Shown here piece by piece: positions 1-8,474 of a DNA stretch of 64,000 nt; position 1 is the first letter of the stretch, and every line of letters begins with the position of its first letter. This DNA comes from Blautia parvula. GTDB taxonomy: Bacteria; Bacillota; Clostridia; Lachnospirales; Lachnospiraceae. The position numbers were made by a program, and so were the translations under genes. The stretch is from contig NZ_CP084061.1 in the NCBI RefSeq assembly GCF_020215665.1, positions 2,326,001 to 2,390,000 of the forward strand, given 5' to 3'. Below the pieces are notes generated by a model. It worked only from the letters and a program-made list of their open reading frames with translations, searched no databases and had not been told where the DNA came from.

Positions 1-495
1 CAGCATGTCACTCCACGCGGAATCCAGGACAATAGTACATCCGGCCTCTTTCAGAGGCCTGCACAGATCCTTCTGCTCAAGAGAAAGGAATGCGATCCGG
101 CATCCTTCGTAAAACTCATATATTTTCTTTTTCTCCACTGCAAACGCCGCTTCCTCCGGCTTATAGGAGACAATCCCCCGATCCTGCATACAGGATACCA
201 CACAGCTCAGGGTAACCGGGTCCTCCTCATCCGTGGAGAGCATATTGGTGTATTCGATCTTATCTTTCTCCAGTTCTTTTACCAGATATCTGCTCAGCGG
301 CCCTTCTCCAATATAGGTTGCCAGCTTTACAGGTACGCCAAGCCTGGACAACTGGATAAGAGTTGCCACCGCTCCGCCTCCGAGCTGTTTGGAACAGCTC
401 TCGCTGTATACCTCCTCACCAAGCTTTGGCATTCTGCGGGCGTTTCCGAAAATAATATCCACATTGGCGATTCCAAATCCCCCTACACTGTTCAT
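1..495 (-). CDS. PfkB-family sugar kinase, C-terminus cut off by window edge
   Basis: Last visible gene of the operon on the left. The frame opens at an ATG (493-495) that overlaps the stop of the upstream GH4 gene as ATGA, so the two are translationally coupled. The 165 visible residues begin MNSVGGFGIANVDIIFGN and contain QLGGGAVATLIQLSRLG and a YIGEG segment, the substrate-binding half of ribokinase/PfkB kinases, which phosphorylate sugars or nucleosides with ATP. The C-terminal GAGD catalytic motif lies outside the window, so the substrate cannot be judged. From context it should phosphorylate a sugar, cyclitol or glycoside handled by this operon. Confidence 0.85.
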   Translation of the reverse strand, partial: MNSVGGFGIANVDIIFGNARRMPKLGEEVYSESCSKQLGGGAVATLIQLSRLGVPVKLATYIGEGPLSRYLVKELEKDKIEYTNMLSTDEEDPVTLSCVVSCMQDRGIVSYKPEEAAFAVEKKKIYEFYEGCRIAFLSLEQKDLCRPLKEAGCTIVLDSAWSDML

Positions 496-1868
496 ACCTT
501 CCATCCTCCTGTATACTCCTCATAAATCTCCAGATACTCCCTGAGCAGTTCCTCTGCCAGGGAATAGGAATTCACCAGAGGGTTCACCATAAGGGCATCT
601 ATGGCCTTCTTTGCATTGCGTTCCACTATGGCCTGGGCAGCTGTTCTCTCATAATACTTGACTGCACAGATGAGCTGCTTTGCGCTTTGGGGTAGAGTAT
701 ACGGCCCGGGTTTCGGCACTGCCCCTGCTTTTGAAATATGACAGGATACTTCAATCACATCCGTATCCTTTAACCAGTCCACAGTTCCCTGGTTGGGCAT
801 ACAGAGAATCATCTCTCCCTCTTTCCCTGTGATTTTAGCCCGCATAAGTGCCAAGGCTACCCCTGCATATCCGCCTTCATCTTTTGTACTCAGATCAAAT
901 TTCGGAATACAGGCATCATCCCTCGCCACAGATGTCTCGCCCTGCATATAATTGCTCTCTCTCATATATGTATGATCACGGTATATTTCCAGCATTTTGT
1001 CAAAATCTTTTCCGGCATCATACCGGCCCAGCTCCTGCAGCATACAGTCATTGATCCTCTTGATCCTTTCGCCCCTGGTCTCGCCGGTCTTCTGTATATT
1101 CTGCAGTGCCTTTTCCCTGTAATAGAAATAATAGAGATATTCATTGAGCATGCATCCCATGTGCTGTGCCAGCTTCGGTTCAAAATACCGCATGTCCGTC
1201 TGCTCATAGAGCCTGGGATCCTTTAATATCTCCGGGAGCATCTCCCTGTTCTCTTTTTTTACACTGGTAAAATAAGATAAATGGTTCAGACCTATGAGAT
1301 GCACCTGAAAATCCGAAGCCTCGGCCTTGTAAAGCCCGGCCACCTGCCGCATAAACCCGGAGGGAGCATCGCAGATTCCATACACAAAGGAATATCCCTG
1401 GTCTCTTAAAGCCTGTGTCACAAGCCCTGCAGGATTGGTAAAGTTAAATACCATCACATTAGGGGCAGCATATCTGCGGATCAGTTCACAATAGTGCAGC
1501 AGGGTGGGAATGGAGCGAAGGGCCATGGCAAACCCGCCTACCCCGGTTGTCTCCTGTCCTATCACTCCATGCTTCAGCGCTACCCGCTCATCTATGATAC
1601 GGCTTTCCTCTTTTCCCGCGCGGATGGTGGTGATGATAAAATCCGCCTCCCACACAGCCTCCTTTTCATCTGTTGTGCACACATAATGTACGGAAGGCGC
1701 TGTCCTGGCAAAGACCTCCTTTACCATTGAGCCGAAAACCCTGACCCGCTCTTGATCCGTATCCATAAAAACAACCTCTGTTATGCCAAGGCTTTCCGCC
1801 TGTTGTGCCAGACATTTTGCCAGCATCAGACTGCGTGAACCGCATCCGCCAATGACTGTTAACTTCAT
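492..1868 (-). CDS. Glycoside hydrolase family 4 (NAD/Mn-dependent glycosidase)
   Basis: 458 residues, the usual GH4 length. The N-terminus MKLTVIGGCGSRS is the NAD-binding Rossmann loop. GQETTGVGGFAMALRSIP (about 104-121), FNFTNPAGLV (141-150), GICDAP (164-169; Cys166 is the expected metal ligand) and GLNHLSYF (193-200; His196) are GH4 hallmarks. The family cleaves alpha or beta glycosides by oxidising C3 and eliminating the aglycone; members act on 6-phosphoglycosides or, in some branches, free glycosides. The CDxP form of the cysteine motif is closer to alpha-6-phosphoglucosidases than to the CNVP of beta enzymes, but that is only a hint. No PTS gene is present; the operon imports by ABC transport and carries its own kinase downstream. 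Confidence 0.9.
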   Translation of the reverse strand: MKLTVIGGCGSRSLMLAKCLAQQAESLGITEVVFMDTDQERVRVFGSMVKEVFARTAPSVHYVCTTDEKEAVWEADFIITTIRAGKEESRIIDERVALKHGVIGQETTGVGGFAMALRSIPTLLHYCELIRRYAAPNVMVFNFTNPAGLVTQALRDQGYSFVYGICDAPSGFMRQVAGLYKAEASDFQVHLIGLNHLSYFTSVKKENREMLPEILKDPRLYEQTDMRYFEPKLAQHMGCMLNEYLYYFYYREKALQNIQKTGETRGERIKRINDCMLQELGRYDAGKDFDKMLEIYRDHTYMRESNYMQGETSVARDDACIPKFDLSTKDEGGYAGVALALMRAKITGKEGEMILCMPNQGTVDWLKDTDVIEVSCHISKAGAVPKPGPYTLPQSAKQLICAVKYYERTAAQAIVERNAKKAIDALMVNPLVNSYSLAEELLREYLEIYEEYTGGWKV

Positions 1869-1881
1869 AAGCCTTCCTCCT

Positions 1882-3426
1882 TCAGTTTCCCATCATAATT
1901 TCCAAAATCTTGCTGTCCGTCTCTCTCATGCCGTCTTTTCCGATTCTGCCCACTGCCTCAATGGTCTCGTCTGCATTTTTACCCACAATACCCTCTCCCT
2001 CCATAAAGCGGCACTGGTTTTTCGCCATCTCATAGGCCAGAAGGCCTGTTTCCACAGACATGGCGATTTTTGCGGCACAGGAGGGCTTTGCGCCATCACA
2101 GAGCATGCCTGATATGGTAGCCAGTGTATTTGTGATAATATCCTCCATCACAGCAAGCGGCGCCTGATCCAGATATGCGATGCCGCAGACTGCGGCACAT
2201 CCGGCATTGACTGCCCCGCAGTAAGCAGAGAGCTTCCCGATTCCACGTTTTATATAAATAGAAATAAGATTTGCAAAGATCATTGCACGGTGCAATGCCT
2301 CCCGGCTCTTATCCTTTTTTTCCGCATAGATAGATATGGGGACCGCAATGGTGATTCCCTGGTTTCCGCTTCCGCAGTTTGCCACTACAGGCAGAACGCT
2401 TCCGCCCATTCTGGCATCACTTCCGGCTGCCGCATAAGCTGCCAGCACTGCAGCGTCTTCCTCTTTGTATAAACGCAGAAGATTTTTCCCCACCTTTGCC
2501 CCATAATCGTTTTTCATTCCTTCTTCCGCTATTTTCCGGTTGCAGGCGATCTGCATATCCAGAATATCCTTTAATTCTGCTGTACTGGTCTCACCTGCAA
2601 ACTCATATATATCTTTTAATTTCAGATCATCCTCATTTGTCTGTGTGCTGCCAACGCACTCCCGGCGCTGATACTGCTTTGTGATATCTCTGCCGTCTTT
2701 CTGTACTTTTGTTATATGGATATGGCTTTTCTGGATCTCCACCAAAGCGGTATGTTCCCCTTTTCGCAGGTCAATACGCACATACAGAGGTTCCTCCACC
2801 TCTGCCAGATGGATACTGTATGTACTCTCCTCCCGCACCAGCTTTCTCACTGTGTCTGCGTCATTGGCGGTGAGTGTGTTCAGTACCTCCAGTTTGCGTT
2901 TTGGATTTCCCCCCACGATTCCGCAGAAGGCAGCTTCTGCTACCCCCTTCAGGTTTCCGGTGTTGGGTATGATCACACTTTTTACATTTTTTAATATATT
3001 GCCGCTGACCCATATCTCCATATATTCCGGAATGTCACCCAGAATCTCTTTGGCACAGGCCGCCGCATAGGCAATGGTTCCCGGCTCCGTACATCCAAGA
3101 GCCAGCATGATTTCCTCTCTCAGCAGTTTATTGCAGGTTCTGTCCCTTCTTTCTCTGCTTTCTGTATCCTGAAGCGCCTGTATAAAGACCGCCTCTATTT
3201 TCTCCTTTGTCGGTACCCCTTCCATAACCATTTCGCCATCTATATAAAAGCAGGGTACATAAGTGAATTTCCTGCCTGCAGGCAGTTCTCTGTCCCGCTC
3301 TGTATCCAGAAAGCGTATCTCGATCTTTTCATATTTTTCATTGCTCCTTCGCAGTTCCTCCATCAGCCCAAAAGCCTGTCTGCAGTATCTGCATGTAACT
3401 CTGTATATCATCTCAATGGTTTTCAT
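1882..3426 (-). CDS. Glutaredoxin-like domain fused to L-cysteine desulfidase (CyuA/UPF0597 family)
   Basis: The frame is open upstream to 3711, but that part lies inside the M20 gene; ATG 3426 with a purine-rich AAGGGG site gives the sensible 514-residue product. Residues 1-85 form a thioredoxin-fold domain with a CRYC active site (12-15) and a cis-proline at YVPCF (58). Residues 95-514 are the cysteine desulfidase/serine-dehydratase-alpha-like domain with GCTEPG (111-116) and cysteines at 403, 410, 414, 443 and 450. The 403/443/450 spacing (40 and 7) matches, as I recall it, the Fe-S ligands of the Methanocaldococcus enzyme. The family breaks L-cysteine into pyruvate, ammonia and sulfide. 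The fused redox domain is unusual and may reduce a disulfide before cleavage. It overlaps the M20 gene by 14 bases. Confidence 0.88.
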   Translation of the reverse strand: MKTIEMIYRVTCRYCRQAFGLMEELRRSNEKYEKIEIRFLDTERDRELPAGRKFTYVPCFYIDGEMVMEGVPTKEKIEAVFIQALQDTESRERRDRTCNKLLREEIMLALGCTEPGTIAYAAACAKEILGDIPEYMEIWVSGNILKNVKSVIIPNTGNLKGVAEAAFCGIVGGNPKRKLEVLNTLTANDADTVRKLVREESTYSIHLAEVEEPLYVRIDLRKGEHTALVEIQKSHIHITKVQKDGRDITKQYQRRECVGSTQTNEDDLKLKDIYEFAGETSTAELKDILDMQIACNRKIAEEGMKNDYGAKVGKNLLRLYKEEDAAVLAAYAAAGSDARMGGSVLPVVANCGSGNQGITIAVPISIYAEKKDKSREALHRAMIFANLISIYIKRGIGKLSAYCGAVNAGCAAVCGIAYLDQAPLAVMEDIITNTLATISGMLCDGAKPSCAAKIAMSVETGLLAYEMAKNQCRFMEGEGIVGKNADETIEAVGRIGKDGMRETDSKILEIMMGN

Positions 3427-4621
3427 CTGTCTCAAACCCCTTTTCTGCAAATTCGGATGCCAGAACACAGAATGCAGCCGTGCCTTCCGCCAATATAGAT
3501 TCATCAATCTCAAAACAACTGCTGTGAAGCGGATACTGCTTTGCCTCTTCTTTTCGCCAGCAGCCCAGCCGCAGAAACAGGGACGGGCACTGAGCGCCGA
3601 AATATGAAAAATCCTCTCCCAGCATAGCCGGTTCTCCCTCTGTGAGGATCTCCGCCTCCTGCAGCTTCTCCCTGAGCACGCGGGCCGCCCAGTGTGCTGC
3701 TGTTTTGTCATTGACCGTTGCAGGATAACCGGAACTCATATGGTACGTCCCTTCCATTTCCCAGGCTTCTGCTATGGATTTTGTCAGTCTTTCCAGGCGG
3801 TGTATGATTTTCTCCCTCACATCCGGGTCATAGGTCCTGATGGTGCCTTCCAGATATCCGGTCTCTGCTACAACATTATATTTCTCTCCGCATTGTATCC
3901 GGCAGATGTTCACCACTGCTGCCTCCTGGGCAGATACCGTATCGGCTGTAATATTACCAATGGCATTTACCAGTGCAGCCATGGCGGGAATGGGATTTCT
4001 GCAGAGATGGGGAGATGCCCCGTGGCCTCCCTTTCCTTTTATCTCAATGCCGAACGCATCGGGCTGTGCCATAACAGGTCCCGGCATACAGGTTATGCTG
4101 CCTGCTCTCTGCGGCCAGACATGAAACGCAACTGTAAATTCCGGCTTTGGCTCATCCATGACTCCCTCTTCGATCATACGCCGGGCACCTCCCTGCTGTT
4201 CCTCGGAGGGCTGGAATAAAAAGACCACATTGCCGTGCAGACACTCCCTGCACTCCTGCAGAAGCCTGATACACCCAAGAAGTACAGCCATATGGACATC
4301 GTGCCCGCAGGCATGCATGACCCCAGGATTCTCAGACTGCCAGGCAAGACCTGTCTGTTCCGTCACCGGCAGAGCATCCATATCCGCGCGGAGGGCAATG
4401 GTATGCCCGGGCCTCCCGCTTTTGATGACTGCGTATACTCCTGTATCTGCACAGGGCCTGCACTCTACCTTCCATTTTTTCAGTTGTCCGAGAATCCATT
4501 CCTGTGTTTTATATTCCTGTCCCGATAGTTCCGGATGTCTGTGGAGATGGATGTAATAGCTTTTTATCTCTGCTTCTGCCTCCCGGACCTTTTGGTAAAA
4601 ATCAATTTTCACTCTGAACAC
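3413..4621 (-). CDS. M20D-family amidohydrolase (N-acyl-amino-acid hydrolase type)
   Basis: 402 residues. HRHPELSGQE (28-37), IALRADMDALP (75-85), HACGHDVHMA (103-112, Cys105 and His107 being likely metal ligands) and the LFQPSEE segment near 135-141 identify the M20D group (hippurate hydrolase, IAA-amino acid hydrolase, N-acetyl-cysteine or N-acetyl-diaminopimelate deacylases). These cytosolic metal enzymes remove an acyl group from the amino group of an amino acid. The gene lies directly before a cysteine desulfidase and after a PIG-L amidase, so an N-acyl-cysteine substrate is a reasonable inference, but the sequence does not fix specificity. Confidence 0.88.
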   Translation of the reverse strand: MFRVKIDFYQKVREAEAEIKSYYIHLHRHPELSGQEYKTQEWILGQLKKWKVECRPCADTGVYAVIKSGRPGHTIALRADMDALPVTEQTGLAWQSENPGVMHACGHDVHMAVLLGCIRLLQECRECLHGNVVFLFQPSEEQQGGARRMIEEGVMDEPKPEFTVAFHVWPQRAGSITCMPGPVMAQPDAFGIEIKGKGGHGASPHLCRNPIPAMAALVNAIGNITADTVSAQEAAVVNICRIQCGEKYNVVAETGYLEGTIRTYDPDVREKIIHRLERLTKSIAEAWEMEGTYHMSSGYPATVNDKTAAHWAARVLREKLQEAEILTEGEPAMLGEDFSYFGAQCPSLFLRLGCWRKEEAKQYPLHSSCFEIDESILAEGTAAFCVLASEFAEKGFETDENH

Positions 4622-4638
4622 CTCCCCGAAGCGTCTGC

Positions 4639-5316
4639 CTATTCTCCAGATTTTTTTCTCATAAGATTTGAGAGACTGTCCACTGTAATACTGTGCCCTA
4701 AAAACAGGCCCTCCGCATACTCTGTCTTTGCATCTCTCCCGTATTCCCTGGCAAGGCTCATAGCATAAGGCAGCACATCCTGGGAGCTGTGTGCCGTACA
4801 GGCACGTTTCTTTATCTCTATGACATCCGTGATATCCACATAGATATCAGGCCTGCGCCGGTTGGTCCTGTTGTCCGCCCCGAAAAAGAGAAGGGCATCA
4901 TAATGCCAGTCCGTATCGTCATCCGCATATTTTTTCAATCCCGCTGTAAAGCAGGCTGCCTTTGTTATTTTTGACACGGCTGTGTGGTCGGGATGGTAAT
5001 CCTCCTCTAAAAGTGTGAGAACAAACCGCGGTGAGCATTTCCGCAGATGCGGTATCAGAGCGTCCACTGCTTCCTTAGAAAAATACATGCCGGCATCCGG
5101 AAAATCCAGCATGGCAAAATAGTCAAGCTGCAGTATGGCGGCTGCTTTTTCCGCCTCCTCTTCTCTCACGCACTTCTGTGCATAACCTCCTGATTCTCCT
5201 CTTGTAAAAATCACAAGACCTGTTTTCAGTCCCTCTTTCTTTGCCTTTGCAAAGATACCCGCTGCGCAGACCTCCAGGTCATCCGGATGTGCGCAGACTG
5301 CCAAGATATCTATCAT
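4639..5316 (-). CDS. PIG-L/LmbE-family zinc deacetylase or amidase
   Basis: 225 residues. AHPDD (9-13) and DYHPDHTAV (106-114) are the two zinc and catalytic motifs of the PIG-L family. Known members are N-acetylglucosaminyl-PI de-N-acetylase, MshB, the mycothiol-S-conjugate amidase Mca and the bacillithiol enzymes BshB; all cut an amide on the nitrogen of glucosamine. The RGESGGYAQKCVREEEAEKAA segment region resembles BshB-like proteins. SD GGAGG lies just upstream. It sits between the permeases and the M20 hydrolase in one transcript, so an imported N-acylated amino-sugar compound is the probable substrate. Confidence 0.9.
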   Translation of the reverse strand: MIDILAVCAHPDDLEVCAAGIFAKAKKEGLKTGLVIFTRGESGGYAQKCVREEEAEKAAAILQLDYFAMLDFPDAGMYFSKEAVDALIPHLRKCSPRFVLTLLEEDYHPDHTAVSKITKAACFTAGLKKYADDDTDWHYDALLFFGADNRTNRRRPDIYVDITDVIEIKKRACTAHSSQDVLPYAMSLAREYGRDAKTEYAEGLFLGHSITVDSLSNLMRKKSGE

Positions 5317-5329
5317 TTCATTGCCTCCT

Positions 5330-6148
5330 TTACTGTTTTACGCCTGTTGTGGCAATCCCCTCCACAAACTGTTTCTGGAAGAGGAAGAAAATTATGATCA
5401 TGGGCAGTATGGCGATAATGCCGCCTGCCATGACCTGAGGATAATAAGTTGTATGTTCCCCGATCAACATAGCCAGCCCGGCTGACAAAGTCATCTTATC
5501 CATAGAGTTATTCACGATCAGCGGCCACATCAAATCCTTGAATGTGGAGATCGCAGTCAGTATTGCCAGAGATGACAGCGCAGGTTTTAAAAGCGGCAGT
5601 AAGATCCTGTAATAAATCTGGAAAAATCCGCAGCCGTCCAGCATAGCCGCCTCATCCAGGCTCCTGGGAAGCCCTTTAAAGAATTCCCTCAGCATAAATG
5701 TTCCGAATGCGCTGAATATCTTCGGAAGCCACAGGGCCGTCACGGTATCGGCCAGATGCAGCTTCACCATAATGTCATAATTGGGCACCAGAAATATCTG
5801 TCCCGGAACCATTAAGAGCGCCAAAAGCACGATAAAGATCACATCCCTGCCCGGAAAATGCAGCCTGGCAAACGCATAGGCGGCCATGGAGCAAATCAGC
5901 AGCTCTATCCCTATGGTAAATAAAAGAACTAAAAACGTATTCACATAAAAATCAAAAAACGGAAATTTATCTACCACTTCCCGGTAACTTCCCACGGTAA
6001 AAACTTCCGGAAAAATCGTAGGCGGTATCTGAATGCTCTCCTCGTATGACTTAAAGGAAGTCAAGATCATCCATAGAAACGGACCCACCGTCACAACCGC
6101 ACACAGAATAAGCAGCAGATACACCGGCCATTTTCTTTTTTTCATCAT
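5330..6148 (-). CDS. Carbohydrate ABC transporter permease (MalG type)
   Basis: 272 residues with an N-terminal membrane helix after KKRKWPV and about six transmembrane segments. The EAA loop is visible as SLDEAAMLDGCGFFQIYYRILLP region, the contact site for the ATPase. Such proteins pair with a MalF-type partner, here the gene upstream. No ATPase gene lies in the visible operon, so a shared MsmK/UgpC-type ATPase elsewhere in the genome is expected. Confidence 0.93.
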   Translation of the reverse strand: MMKKRKWPVYLLLILCAVVTVGPFLWMILTSFKSYEESIQIPPTIFPEVFTVGSYREVVDKFPFFDFYVNTFLVLLFTIGIELLICSMAAYAFARLHFPGRDVIFIVLLALLMVPGQIFLVPNYDIMVKLHLADTVTALWLPKIFSAFGTFMLREFFKGLPRSLDEAAMLDGCGFFQIYYRILLPLLKPALSSLAILTAISTFKDLMWPLIVNNSMDKMTLSAGLAMLIGEHTTYYPQVMAGGIIAILPMIIIFFLFQKQFVEGIATTGVKQ

Positions 6149-6178
6149 TCCATTCTCCTTTCCGCGTCCTGCTGCGCA

Positions 6179-7081
6179 TCAATCATCATAGAATACCAGT
6201 TTTTTCTGGCATATCATCTGCACCGCAGTAATTGCCAGAATCAGGAGAAACAGCATCAGGCTGATCGCCGCCCCATAGCCCTTATGGAACTTTACAAAGG
6301 ACTGCTCAAAGAAATAAGTGACCAGAGACCTGGATGCCTCCGTTCCGCTGCTTCCCTGGGGGATCATCAGATAGATAAAATCAAAGATCTGAAAAACGTT
6401 TATGACTGTTGTGACGCACACAAAGAAAATGGATGGGGACAGCAGCGGCAGTGTGATCTTAAAAAACCTCTGCACTCCATTTGCCCCGTCAATTTCAGCG
6501 GCTTCCCTGTAGCATACCGGAATCCCCTGCAGTCCGGCCAGCAGCACGATCACCTGATATGCCACGCTGGCCCAGATAAATACTATGGAAATAGAAAACA
6601 ACACGATCCGGGAATCCGACAGCCAGGCCACCGGCTCCACGCCGAATTTTCCCAATATCTCATTGAAAATACCGAATTTATAATTCATCAGCCACTTCCA
6701 TAAGAGTCCGATCGCAGCCGGCAGCGTTACGGCCGGCAGGAAGATACAGACCCGGAAGGCTCCGATTCCCTTTACTTTGGAATTGAGCAGAACAGCCAAT
6801 AACACAGCCAGTATCACCACCAGCGGCACGCAGATGACCACATACAGGATGGTATTGATAAACGCCTGATAAAATGCGTCATCCTGGAATAGCTTCACAT
6901 AATTCTCCATGCCCACAAACTTAGGTATTCCGAAACTGGACTTGTTTGTAAAGCTGTAATAAACGTTCTGAAAAAACGCCCCGATAAAAAACACGATCAC
7001 CCCTGCCATCAGCGGCGCGATCATCAGGTATCCTGTTATTATCTCCCGGCGCCTCAGGGAACCCTTTTTCTGTCTTTTCAT
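6179..7081 (-). CDS. Carbohydrate ABC transporter permease (MalF type)
   Basis: 300 residues from ATG 7081; a TTG three bases upstream is also in frame but the ATG is better placed after GGAGAGGG. The positively charged N-terminus MKRQKKGSLRRRE is followed by about six membrane segments. The EAA motif is near YREAAEIDGANGVQRFFKITLP. It forms the translocation channel with the MalG-type protein. A 12-bp inverted repeat separates it from the binding-protein gene. Confidence 0.93.
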   Translation of the reverse strand: MKRQKKGSLRRREIITGYLMIAPLMAGVIVFFIGAFFQNVYYSFTNKSSFGIPKFVGMENYVKLFQDDAFYQAFINTILYVVICVPLVVILAVLLAVLLNSKVKGIGAFRVCIFLPAVTLPAAIGLLWKWLMNYKFGIFNEILGKFGVEPVAWLSDSRIVLFSISIVFIWASVAYQVIVLLAGLQGIPVCYREAAEIDGANGVQRFFKITLPLLSPSIFFVCVTTVINVFQIFDFIYLMIPQGSSGTEASRSLVTYFFEQSFVKFHKGYGAAISLMLFLLILAITAVQMICQKKLVFYDD

Positions 7082-7110
7082 CAAACACCCTCTCCTGTCG
7101 TTTTAAAAAC

Positions 7111-7145
7111 GGAAGTGCTGCAGATTCGTCCTGTGCAGCACTTCC
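7111..7145 (-). terminator. Intercistronic hairpin between binding protein and permeases
   Basis: Perfect 12-bp stem (GGAAGTGCTGCA pairs with TGCAGCACTTCC, 11-nt loop), read on the minus strand and followed by GTTTTTAAAAC. In binding-protein operons such hairpins commonly cause partial termination or protect the 3' end of the binding-protein message, giving more binding protein than permease. Role inferred from position. Confidence 0.6.
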
Positions 7146-7153
7146 ATCCCGTT

Positions 7154-8440
7154 TTATGATTCACTGTCCAATGCGCTCTGTGTTGCTTCCTGCATCTGTT
7201 TACATCCCTCTTCCGGAGTCAGTTCCTTTGCAAATATCTTTGCTGAGATTTCATTTACAGTGGGAAGCCATTCTGCCACGCTGGATGATGTCGGGAAGGG
7301 GAATCCTGTCTCAGCCACATCGAATATGACATTTACATCTACATGCTCTGCTTTGTAATACTGCTGTGCGCTGATCAGTGCAGGGACATCAATCTTCGCC
7401 TCTGCCTGCATCTTATTGGACTCTTCTCCTGCCAGATATTTCACCAGTTTCCACGCTGCATCTTTATCTTTGCTGCTGGAATTGACTGCATATCCAAGGC
7501 CGCCGATGACACTCTGATTTCCGCTTTCCTTTGCGGGCATGGCAATGGTTCCCACCTGCTCTGCAAAGCTTGCTTCGTCAATGACTGCTGTTTTCCAGGA
7601 GCCCATGAAAAGGATGGCCCCCTTCTGGGACAGGAACAGATCTGTTCCCTTCGTATCGGAGAGCACTTCACTTCCCGGCATCAGGCCTTCATCCATCAGT
7701 GATACCATATCTGTATATGCTTTTACGGTTCCCTCCTGGTCAAAACCTGCTTTCTTCATGTCATCACTCAAAACATAACCGCCTGACTGGTTGATAAAAT
7801 TAAAGAAAGACGGCTGTGGATCCAGTTCCATCAAAATCGGGTATTCATCGGAGCCTGCTTCTTCAATCTTAGCTTTTAACTGTCCTGCCAGATTCTTCAT
7901 ATCCTCCCAGGTCCACCCTGCCTGTGGTTCCTCCACACCGTATTTTTCAAAAATACCTTTGTTGTAGAAGACCTGTACAGTGTCCATTCCCTTCGGCATA
8001 CAGTATTGCACATCATTGTAATTGTAAGCATCTTTTACAACACTTACATAGTCATCCATATTTACCTTATCCTTCTCAATGTATTCGTCCAGGGGTTCCA
8101 GAACACCGGCCTCTGCGTATTTGGGAAGATATGTATTCATCCAGAAAACATCTGCTGCACTGTCGGAGCCCATGGCTGCATCCAGCTTTGTCCAATACTG
8201 TGACCACGGCGTCAGCTGCAGTTCCACATCAATATCAGGATTTTCTGTCTCGAATTTCTCTACGATCTCATCAAACACCGGTTTCTGCACTTCATCCCAG
8301 AGTGCAAATGAGATTTTTGTCTTCTCTGAGCTGTTATCCTTTTTTGCCTCGTCTTTACCTGCATCTGCCTGGGAGTTTCCGCAGGCTGCCAGAGAACCTG
8401 CCATTAAGAGTGTCAGCATCATACACATTCCTTTTTTCAT
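7154..8440 (-). CDS. Extracellular sugar-binding lipoprotein of ABC importer
   Basis: 428 residues. The N-terminus MKKGMCMMLTLLMAGSLAACGNS is a lipoprotein signal with lipobox LAAC, followed by a charged low-complexity linker and an SBP_bac_1 fold (FALWDEVQKPVFDEIVEKFE, FFNFINQSGGYVLSDD). It captures the substrate outside the membrane for the two permeases downstream. The family is known for sugars and amino-sugar oligomers. The exact ligand is not predictable here. Confidence 0.92.
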   Translation of the reverse strand: MKKGMCMMLTLLMAGSLAACGNSQADAGKDEAKKDNSSEKTKISFALWDEVQKPVFDEIVEKFETENPDIDVELQLTPWSQYWTKLDAAMGSDSAADVFWMNTYLPKYAEAGVLEPLDEYIEKDKVNMDDYVSVVKDAYNYNDVQYCMPKGMDTVQVFYNKGIFEKYGVEEPQAGWTWEDMKNLAGQLKAKIEEAGSDEYPILMELDPQPSFFNFINQSGGYVLSDDMKKAGFDQEGTVKAYTDMVSLMDEGLMPGSEVLSDTKGTDLFLSQKGAILFMGSWKTAVIDEASFAEQVGTIAMPAKESGNQSVIGGLGYAVNSSSKDKDAAWKLVKYLAGEESNKMQAEAKIDVPALISAQQYYKAEHVDVNVIFDVAETGFPFPTSSSVAEWLPTVNEISAKIFAKELTPEEGCKQMQEATQSALDSES

Positions 8441-8474
8441 TTTGTACCTCCATACCTTTCATCTTTCCGTATTT

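Noticed and set aside
3427-3711. N-terminal extension of the cysteine desulfidase frame
   Set aside because: It overlaps the well-conserved M20 hydrolase in another frame, has arginine- and serine-rich nonsense composition, and a good start with ribosome site exists at 3426.
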